Source of the DNA: SOKP01 sp048887165
GTDB lineage: Archaea; Asgardarchaeota; Lokiarchaeia; Sigyniarchaeales; SOKP01
DNA: 6,536 bases
Assembly (NCBI GenBank): GCA_048887165.1
Contig: JBHLJZ010000160.1
Span: forward strand, 1 to 6,536
Direction: 5' to 3'
Of the stretch, positions 1 to 5,796 are shown one piece after another. The first letter of the stretch is position 1. Each line of letters opens with the position of its first letter. Made by a program: the position numbers and the translations under genes. The notes beneath the pieces were generated by a model. It saw nothing but the letters and a program-made list of their open reading frames with translations, ran no database searches and was not told where the DNA came from.

Positions 1-2496
1 TTCTAATTTTAGGTCAATCAAATTATTGTTATACGAAGGATAATTTTGAAGGTGTATGCTCTCAGTTTCATCGTGTCCAATTGGTTTCAAATATTGTTTA
101 AACATTTTAAGATAAATTTCTTCAGTTAACATTGGATTAATTGGAGATAACATCAGAAGAAATTGAAATAAAACCTCGAATAAAAGTGCCATGCCTTGAT
201 ATTTATCAGGATCCTCAGAATAGACATCTAGCTTTTCTCGATTCAACATTATATACCATCGACTAATATCATTAACTATAAAATCTCTTAATATTCCTGG
301 AATCAATGGTAATTCGTATTTATCTGAATGATCAATTACATTTTTTATAACAGAATGCAGTCGTGAAAGAAGCCATTTATCGATTTTATTCAATTTATTC
401 AATTCTAATTTGTGCTTAGAAGGATCGAACTTTGATAATGAAAATTTCTCATTCGCATAAACATAGACATTCCAAATTGTATTAATTGTTTTATAAGTAT
501 CAGCATATTCTTTAACACTGAAGTTTAAATCTCGACCTGGCTGAGTGGCACCTATAGAATAAAATCTAAATGTTTCAATACCTTTTATATTTGAATAAAT
601 TTTGTTTTTTTGAAGTTCAGGAAGTGCGCCTTCTATTAAATCATCTGGTTCACATGAAGTTCCCTTAGACTTACTCATCTTAAGCTTTTCTCTCAAAACC
701 CAACCATGCATATAACATGCATCATAATTTTTACGTTTTGATGATACCATAGCACTGCATAATAAACTGTTAAACCATCCTCTAATCTGATCTTTTCCCT
801 CAATTATAAAATCTGCGGGTACCCAGCTATCATAATGACTCTTTCCATCATATACTTCTTGAGCTGCCCACATCACAGAACCTGAATCTAACCATACATC
901 TAATATATCAGGTATTCGTCTCTTTGTACCATTATTACATTTTTTACATTTCCAAGTTACTTGATCTATCCATGGCCGATGTAGATCTTCTGGACATTCT
1001 CCTGCGATTTCTTTTAATTCTTGTCCGGATTCTATGACTGTAGTATCTTCACAATCCTCATTATCACATATCCATACACTTAATGGTATTCCCCAATATC
1101 GTTGTCGTGAGATACACCAATCTCTTAATGTGCTCAACCAGCTTTTAAACCACCGATTTCCTGCCCAATCTGGTATCCAGTATATATCTTCGTTTTTCTT
1201 AAGTAATTCTTCAATTAATTCTTCCGTTTTAAAAAACCATTGATTAGTTGCTCGGTATACTAATTTTGAATCACATCTCCAACAATGGGCATATTCATGC
1301 TCTATTTCGCTTGTAAATAAAAGAGTTCCCTTCTTCTTCAGAACATCTAAGATTTCTTGATTAGCATCAAGAACATATTTACCAGCGAATTTTCCTGCTT
1401 CTTTTTTATATATACCTCTTATGTTTACTGGATTAAATATTGGTATATTATTTGCAACTCCAACCTCAAAGTCTTCAGGTCCATGCCCAGGAGCGGTGTG
1501 AACTAATCCTACTCCCTCTGAAGCAGAAACATATTCATCAGATAATATTATTGTATGTACAGTATCACTTTGCTTAGCCAATTCTTTCTGGTATGGAACT
1601 TCCTCTAAAAGTGGATGTTCATATTTCATTCCTTCTAAATCCTCTCCGTGATATTCTTTAACTAATTTATATGTATACCCTAACTCACCTGAAAGTAGAA
1701 ATGGTGCTGCTGCTTTGGACATAATCCAATTTTCATTAAGATCTTCAATCTTAAATTTGCCATATTCCGCAAAAGGATTAGCCATTATTGCCTCATTTGC
1801 AACTAAAGTCCAAGGAGTGGTTGTCCATATAATGAAATAAGTGTCTTTTTCTTCGGTTGACTTTATTTTTAAAAATAAACTAGTATCTTTGATATTTTTA
1901 TAATCGTGTTCATGTTTTGCGAGGGCTGTTGCGCATCTCGGACAACAGTTTAATGGGCGATAAAATTTATATAACAAGCCATTTTCCCAAGCTTTTTTCA
2001 AAGTCCACCAGATCCCTTCTATATAACTGTTTCTAAAGGTTATATAAGGATTATCCCAGTCCCAGAAATAACACCCAAGCCTTTTGAATTGCTCATTCAT
2101 TAATTTTAAGTTTTTCTGAGCAAATTCTTTACAACTCTTAATAAACTTATCTACGCCAAAATCAATAATTTCTTGCTTATTTTTTATCCCTAGCTCTTTT
2201 TCCATCTGAACTTCGATAGGTAAGCCATGTGTATCATAACCAGGAGTGTCAGTGACTTTAAATCCTCTCATTCGCTTGTACTTTATAAGGTAATCTTTCA
2301 AAATCTTATTCCATGCAGTACCAAGATGAATTGAGCCAGTGGTATATGGAGGTCCATCTATAAACCTCCAAACAACTTTTCCTTCTTCCTTTTTTCTTAT
2401 TAAGGAATAAATCTCTTCTTTTTTCCAGAATTCTAGAATTTTTTCTTCTAATTCTGTCAAATCCAAGTGTTTATTTAATGTTTCCACGAGAACCAT
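1..2496 (-). CDS. ileS: Isoleucyl-tRNA synthetase, archaeal type (3' end outside window)
   Basis: Class I aminoacyl-tRNA synthetase that charges tRNA-Ile with isoleucine in the cytoplasm. Reading leftwards, 832 codons are open without a stop. The HIGH signature is PPYTTGSIHLGT (residues 49-60, HxGT variant) and the KMSKS loop is at 606-610. The CP1 editing domain shows the threonine-rich WTTTPWTL (224-231) and HTAPGHGPEDF (333-343) with the editing aspartate at 342. Zinc-ribbon-like cysteine pairs include CPRC and, before the RIPDILDVWLDSG segment, CKKC. ADFIIEGKDQIRGWFNSLL is typical of archaeal/eukaryotic IleRS. The anticodon-binding helical domain begins after KMSKS. Family length is about 1050 residues, so roughly 200 C-terminal residues lie beyond the edge. 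The ATG at 2496-2494 is chosen because it starts the usual N-terminal helix and has a TATA-like box 23 bases upstream; there is no Shine-Dalgarno. It appears intact and ordinary. The family call is near certain. Confidence 0.97.
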   Translation of the reverse strand, partial: MVLVETLNKHLDLTELEEKILEFWKKEEIYSLIRKKEEGKVVWRFIDGPPYTTGSIHLGTAWNKILKDYLIKYKRMRGFKVTDTPGYDTHGLPIEVQMEKELGIKNKQEIIDFGVDKFIKSCKEFAQKNLKLMNEQFKRLGCYFWDWDNPYITFRNSYIEGIWWTLKKAWENGLLYKFYRPLNCCPRCATALAKHEHDYKNIKDTSLFLKIKSTEEKDTYFIIWTTTPWTLVANEAIMANPFAEYGKFKIEDLNENWIMSKAAAPFLLSGELGYTYKLVKEYHGEDLEGMKYEHPLLEEVPYQKELAKQSDTVHTIILSDEYVSASEGVGLVHTAPGHGPEDFEVGVANNIPIFNPVNIRGIYKKEAGKFAGKYVLDANQEILDVLKKKGTLLFTSEIEHEYAHCWRCDSKLVYRATNQWFFKTEELIEELLKKNEDIYWIPDWAGNRWFKSWLSTLRDWCISRQRYWGIPLSVWICDNEDCEDTTVIESGQELKEIAGECPEDLHRPWIDQVTWKCKKCNNGTKRRIPDILDVWLDSGSVMWAAQEVYDGKSHYDSWVPADFIIEGKDQIRGWFNSLLCSAMVSSKRKNYDACYMHGWVLREKLKMSKSKGTSCEPDDLIEGALPELQKNKIYSNIKGIETFRFYSIGATQPGRDLNFSVKEYADTYKTINTIWNVYVYANEKFSLSKFDPSKHKLELNKLNKIDKWLLSRLHSVIKNVIDHSDKYELPLIPGILRDFIVNDISRWYIMLNREKLDVYSEDPDKYQGMALLFEVLFQFLLMLSPINPMLTEEIYLKMFKQYLKPIGHDETESIHLQNYPSYNNNLIDLKLE

Positions 2497-2519
2497 CTTG
2501 TCAAATATGTGAATGTTAA

Positions 2520-2529
2520 TTATAATAAA
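2520..2529 (-). promoter_or_regulatory. TATA-like box of ileS
   Basis: On the minus strand this reads TTTATTATAA and ends 23 bases before the ileS ATG. With the usual archaeal TBP spacing (box centre about 25-30 bases before the transcription start), the transcript would start at or within a few bases of the ATG, meaning a leaderless mRNA. The same ten bases recur upstream of the E2-fold/RING gene. In such AT-rich spacer the match could be chance; the position is the main support. Confidence 0.4.
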
Positions 2530-2589
2530 TACAAACTAAAAAATTTAACCAATTCTTTCATTAAGAGATATTTTTAATTGAATAAATTA

Positions 2590-2610
2590 GAAATTTATAA
2601 AAAGATCTTT
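2590..2610 (-). terminator. Possible T-rich terminator after the E2-fold/RING gene
   Basis: Sixteen bases past the stop codon of the E2-fold/RING gene, the minus strand has the palindrome AAAGATCTTT running into a five-T tract (CTTTTTAT). Another six-T run follows on the same strand at 2538-2543. Archaeal RNA polymerase commonly terminates at such T tracts without a strong hairpin. The spacer is AT-rich overall, so this is only a candidate. It would separate this gene from ileS, which has its own TATA-like box. Confidence 0.25.
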
Positions 2611-2626
2611 ACTAGCAAATACATCT

Positions 2627-4378
2627 TTAATGGGGCATCAAATTAGGAGGAGGAGTTTTCAAACAAAATCCACACTTACCAAAGGATTTTATAGTTTGCT
2701 CCCAACAGTGCTTGTGATATGAACGTTCACAATAAGGACAATCAATATGACAAGTATCCCCATCTGATCCGGCTATTTTTAAACTACATGTTGGGCAATC
2801 AATTTTATGACAAATTACACAGGAGACAACTGATACTTCGAAAATCTTTTTTGAAATTAAATTAAACAAATCAACTAGATAACTAAAAGGAGACCATTCT
2901 CCAAAAAAATCTTTAAAAGAACTTTGCAGGTCATTTTTTATCTTCTCATGAGCTTCCAATTCGAATTCATTTAATATTTTTATAGAAGGCATCTTCATCG
3001 GATATTCAGTTGGTAAATCAATCTGAAATAGAAAGGTTAAATCCTGAGTCTTCATCTTTCCTTTCATTTCAACTTTCATACTTCCTTCGGCAGGATTGTA
3101 TTCGATATTCTTATAATGCTCTTTTAATAATTCGATTTCAAAACTAATCCTAGAATTCTTATCGACTAACCAGGCAATTTCTCTAATAATTTCTACTGAT
3201 TCGGATTCCTTTTCCTTCCAACCTTTATAAGCATGGAGTTCTGTAATTGGAATTCTTATTAATTGTTGTAGATCAGATGAGAGCTCAATTATTGGTGGCT
3301 TAGGATACGATCCTAGGTTAACTTCCAATGAATATTCCTTAAATCCAAAGGTCACTAGATGAACTGAGAGGTTGGTTATATCATAAGGACTAATATCACA
3401 TTGATATTCACCTAGAATCTTTTTAGATTCTAATTCAATCTCTTTTATAAAATATAGTTTATTTTCTAACTCTCGAATAACTTCAACTATGTGTGATGGA
3501 TTTTTATTTGACCATTTTCTCAATGATTCTAAAGATTGAATAGGATCACCTAATAAGTTTTTAATATCTTCTGGAAAACTTATTAGAGGTTTTTCGGGAT
3601 AATTTTGAAAATTAACGTGAATCATGAAAGTTTTTGAAACTGTAATAGTAATATAAATAGTAATATCTGCTTTATTTTCTCCTTCCTGGTCGTAAGCATA
3701 TTCTTGTTGAATTAGCCCTAATTCTGTTTTAATTGCTAAACTTAATTCATCTTGAACATCAAACAAGTCTTCTTGCGCAGGAATTTCAGTATCTACAGGT
3801 TCGATGTAATCTGAAGATAGCTCTTCGGATTTAGCTTCTTCAAATGAAGAATCAGGATAAACAGTTTCATCTAATTCCTCTGTAGAGACTGTGAATTGTT
3901 CATAATCAAAATCTGGAGGATATGCATTCAAGTCGGGAGTGATATACTCTTCATTTTTTTGTGATGGTCCACCAACTTGCTCCGGTTTTGGAACCATTAT
4001 CTCTTCAATTTTATTAGAATCTTCATAAGACTCAGAAATTGGAATTAATGGTTGTTCTTCGATTTTCTGGGGAATTTGTAGAGCTTGCTGGATCTTTGCT
4101 TTAAGTTCATGGACAATATCAACGACTCTAGATTTTGATGTCCACTGCTCTATGGAATCCAGGACAATATCACCTAAAAGTTCTTTAATCTCATCATGAA
4201 ATAACACTTTAGGAGGATTATTTGGGAAATTCTCGTCAAATTTTATTTCTACTTCATATTTTTTATCAGGGGTCTCGTAAGCATAACCATACAAATGAGC
4301 AATATTTCCCGACACCATCCAAAATGAAAATTTGGCAGCGATTTTTTGGGCTTCCTTTAAAATTCTTTGTTTATCCAT
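2627..4378 (-). CDS. Four tandem E2-fold (RWD/UBC-like) domains plus C-terminal RING-type zinc finger
   Basis: A 583-residue soluble protein with no signal peptide or membrane segment. Domain 1 (about 1-100) has FPNNPPKVLF (51-60) and GDIVLDSIEQW (69-79), matching the E2 pattern YPxKPPKV ... GxICLDIL ... W, but with V72 at the catalytic-cysteine position and no HPN triad. An acidic, probably disordered linker spans 101-209. Domains 2 (210-308), 3 (309-408) and 4 (409-515) are contiguous, with YPEKP (260), YPKPP (358) and YPMKMP (459); YPxxxP is the RWD hallmark. Domain 4 also has WSPFSYLVDLF (495-505), like the E2 WSP helix. The tail (516-575) holds ten cysteines and ends in CPYC-x4-H-x2-CWE...CGFC, a prokaryotic-type RING pattern. 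Outside it the only cysteine is C327. By inference it is a non-catalytic E2-like scaffold or RING-type E3 of an archaeal ubiquitin-like pathway. Fold assignment is fairly secure; function is not. It has its own promoter and unrelated neighbours. Confidence 0.8.
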   Translation of the reverse strand: MDKQRILKEAQKIAAKFSFWMVSGNIAHLYGYAYETPDKKYEVEIKFDENFPNNPPKVLFHDEIKELLGDIVLDSIEQWTSKSRVVDIVHELKAKIQQALQIPQKIEEQPLIPISESYEDSNKIEEIMVPKPEQVGGPSQKNEEYITPDLNAYPPDFDYEQFTVSTEELDETVYPDSSFEEAKSEELSSDYIEPVDTEIPAQEDLFDVQDELSLAIKTELGLIQQEYAYDQEGENKADITIYITITVSKTFMIHVNFQNYPEKPLISFPEDIKNLLGDPIQSLESLRKWSNKNPSHIVEVIRELENKLYFIKEIELESKKILGEYQCDISPYDITNLSVHLVTFGFKEYSLEVNLGSYPKPPIIELSSDLQQLIRIPITELHAYKGWKEKESESVEIIREIAWLVDKNSRISFEIELLKEHYKNIEYNPAEGSMKVEMKGKMKTQDLTFLFQIDLPTEYPMKMPSIKILNEFELEAHEKIKNDLQSSFKDFFGEWSPFSYLVDLFNLISKKIFEVSVVSCVICHKIDCPTCSLKIAGSDGDTCHIDCPYCERSYHKHCWEQTIKSFGKCGFCLKTPPPNLMPH

Positions 4379-4411
4379 TGATAAAACTTGTATAATTTTG
4401 TTAAGTGTTTC

Positions 4412-4421
4412 TTATAATAAA
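4412..4421 (-). promoter_or_regulatory. TATA-like box of the E2-fold/RING gene
   Basis: The minus strand reads TTTATTATAA, the same ten bases as the ileS box. It ends 33 bases before the ATG at 4378-4376, which would give a leader of roughly ten bases. There is no Shine-Dalgarno before this ATG. The start is also supported because the E2-type N-terminal helix begins at once after it. Confidence 0.4.
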
Positions 4422-4437
4422 ACATCAAACTATATTC

Positions 4438-4491
4438 TTAAAAATTTAAGTAATTTGTTTAAAGTTGAACATTTAAACAGTTAAAAATTTT
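4438..4491 (-). terminator. Possible terminator region downstream of the radical SAM gene
   Basis: Downstream of the radical SAM stop codon, the minus strand passes through one five-T tract (4483-4487), the inverted repeat at 4457-4478, and a second five-T tract (4440-4444). The direct repeat TTAAAAATTT (4438-4447 and 4481-4490) brackets the inverted repeat. This could end the radical SAM transcript before the next promoter. No GC-rich stem is present, so support is weak. Confidence 0.25.
4457..4478. repeat. Inverted repeat GTTTAAA-N8-TTTAAAC
   Basis: Two perfect seven-base arms flank an eight-base centre, itself containing GTT-G-AAC. It lies 36 bases upstream of the TATA-like box of the E2-fold/RING gene and 53 bases past the radical SAM stop. 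It could be an operator for the former or a terminator element of the latter. AT-only arms like this also arise by chance in such spacers. Confidence 0.45.
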
Positions 4492-4531
4492 ATATCGTTA
4501 ATTAAACGTTATAAAATCGAAATTATTCATT

Positions 4532-5605
4532 TTAGATTTTACGATCAGAGTTTAAATACCATAACAATACACGATGCATTCCTGTATGAGTCACTGAATA
4601 AAAAATATCAGAATCCCCACAAACTCCATTGGGATATAAACATTCTCCAGTTTTAATATCCTCAATTATATCTTTCCTTAACATACTTGACCAAATTTCA
4701 GAAAAATCAGTTGATTTTACATTTCCTAGAATTCGATCATCTGTTAATTTAAAATTACATGGATAAATATTACCATATGGATCTATATGAAAAAAATCTC
4801 TAAATGCAGTACAATCTAAATATCTTTCTTTTATAAAGGAATTATACAAATATCTTTGCTTAATTTTGAAATTGTTTTGATTCAAAACAGGCCTTAATTT
4901 TTGATAAAACTCTTTTATAGTAAGATCTCCTAGAAAATTTCTATCAAAAAATCTATTACTTATAACAGTCCAGCAAATATATGCATCGGTTCCTATTTGT
5001 TTCGCAAAATTATTTACCCATTTGTATTCATCTATATTATATGGCAAAAATGTAAAACTAAACCTTATTGGAACGTAGTTTTTAATTAACTCATAAGTTT
5101 TTAAAGTTTTTTCAAATGCATTTTCTATTCCTCGAGACCTATTATGAATTTCGGGGGGTCCATTCAAACTCAGTCCTAAACTCGCTATATTAATATCTGG
5201 AGATATTTCAAAGATTTTTTTTACAAGTCTTAATATTCTTTCAGGTGTTAATCCATTTGCAGTCATCCCAAAGTAAGCATTTGGACAGGCTTTATGTAGA
5301 ATATGCAATCTTTCTGGTAAATCTTCAAGTAAAAATGGCTCACCTCCTGAAATAACAATTCTTCTTACATCTTTAAGTAGTTCAGAATTAGCGAATTTTT
5401 CTAACTCTTCTAGACTCATTATTTCATCTTTTTTTGGATCCATTTTCCAAATAGAGCAACTGTCACACTTACTATTACATTCCCATGTTGTTGTATACCT
5501 TATACACCTTATCTTAGGAATATTGCTCCATTTTCTTACCGTATCTTCAAAAAGATTTCTAGCTAGTTTTAAACCGCTTTTTAAACTCTTAGCATATAAG
5601 TCCAT
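4532..5605 (-). CDS. Radical SAM protein with reduced SPASM/twitch-like C-terminus
   Basis: A 357-residue cytoplasmic radical SAM enzyme, complete. The [4Fe-4S]-binding CxxxCxxC motif is CNSKCDSC (C43, C47, C50), followed by the SAM-binding GGEP (87-90), TANGL (115-119) and LSLNGPPEIHNRSRG (145-159), the usual partial TIM-barrel landmarks. The C-terminal part has C265-x12-G278-x4-C283 in a DPYGNIYPC context, then LGNV and FSEIW, as at the start of a SPASM domain. Only C322 and C329 follow, not the full CX2CX5CX3C set, so one auxiliary cluster at most seems likely. Substrate is unknown: related proteins modify peptides, cofactors, lipids or sugars. No precursor-peptide-like small gene is seen next to it. 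The ATG at 5605-5603 is chosen because a TATA-like box ends 33 bases upstream. It is divergent from the methyltransferase gene. The superfamily call is secure; any more specific role would be a guess. Confidence 0.9.
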   Translation of the reverse strand: MDLYAKSLKSGLKLARNLFEDTVRKWSNIPKIRCIRYTTTWECNSKCDSCSIWKMDPKKDEIMSLEELEKFANSELLKDVRRIVISGGEPFLLEDLPERLHILHKACPNAYFGMTANGLTPERILRLVKKIFEISPDINIASLGLSLNGPPEIHNRSRGIENAFEKTLKTYELIKNYVPIRFSFTFLPYNIDEYKWVNNFAKQIGTDAYICWTVISNRFFDRNFLGDLTIKEFYQKLRPVLNQNNFKIKQRYLYNSFIKERYLDCTAFRDFFHIDPYGNIYPCNFKLTDDRILGNVKSTDFSEIWSSMLRKDIIEDIKTGECLYPNGVCGDSDIFYSVTHTGMHRVLLWYLNSDRKI

Positions 5606-5638
5606 CGTTAAATTAAATTATAATCTATTGCTTTTTAA

Positions 5639-5647
5639 CTTTTATAT
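5639..5647 (-). promoter_or_regulatory. TATA-like box of the radical SAM gene
   Basis: The minus strand reads ATATAAAAG, close to the archaeal TATA consensus, and ends 33 bases before the ATG, the same spacing as for the E2-fold/RING gene. This predicts a leader of about ten bases. No Shine-Dalgarno is visible before the ATG. Confidence 0.45.
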
Positions 5648-5710
5648 GATTTTCTAATTGTTTCCTCTTTTTAAATTGTTATATGTATTAACGTCTTTTG
5701 TTTAGAATAA

Positions 5711-5785
5711 ACTTAAATTATAAAGTTAAGTAAAATTATTTCTTAATAAATGTATATAACTTTTAGATAAGTTAGTTATAAAGTT
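5711..5785. repeat. Short repeats around the methyltransferase promoter
   Basis: TTATAAAGTT occurs twice in direct orientation, at 5718-5727 and 5776-5785, one copy on each side of the TATA-like box at 5753-5759. An inverted repeat ACTTAA-N9-TTAAGT covers 5711-5731 and contains most of the first copy. The placement is suggestive of regulator binding, but the elements are short and the region is very AT-rich, so chance is a serious alternative. Confidence 0.3.
5753..5759 (+). promoter_or_regulatory. TATA-like box of the methyltransferase gene
   Basis: TATATAA sits 37 bases before the ATG at 5797, giving an expected transcription start about ten to fifteen bases upstream of the ATG. The AATAAA stretch just before it could serve as a weak BRE. 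A second AT-rich match at 5776-5783 is too close to the ATG to be the promoter. Confidence 0.45.
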
Positions 5786-5796
5786 TATTGATACAT

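Noticed and set aside
1034..1243. 69-codon plus-strand open frame
   Set aside because: It lies wholly antisense to a well-conserved part of ileS (around residues 418-488) and shows no recognisable protein features; it is a shadow frame.
2297..2352. HIGH motif ending in T rather than H (HLGT) as a possible defect in ileS
   Set aside because: HxGT variants are normal in archaeal IleRS, and all other catalytic and editing motifs are intact.
2497..2626. tRNA or other structured RNA in the spacers
   Set aside because: No TTC-A-A-type T-loop, no GC-paired stems and no CCA-adjacent acceptor pattern were found on either strand; the spacers are almost all A and T.
3900..3930. ESCRT late-domain-like motif in the acidic linker (YPPDFDY)
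   Set aside because: It does not meet YPxnL, PPxY or P[T/S]AP definitions.
4357..4425. 22-codon minus-strand frame (begins MFYYKKHL) overlapping the start of the E2-fold/RING gene
   Set aside because: Its ATG lies right next to the predicted TATA-like box, upstream of the likely transcription start, and it runs out of frame into the larger gene; no peptide features.
5606..5796. Possible RiPP precursor peptide beside the radical SAM gene
   Set aside because: The ATG-started frames I could follow in both flanking spacers stop within about ten codons, apart from the 22-codon overlap above; none has a leader/core pattern.
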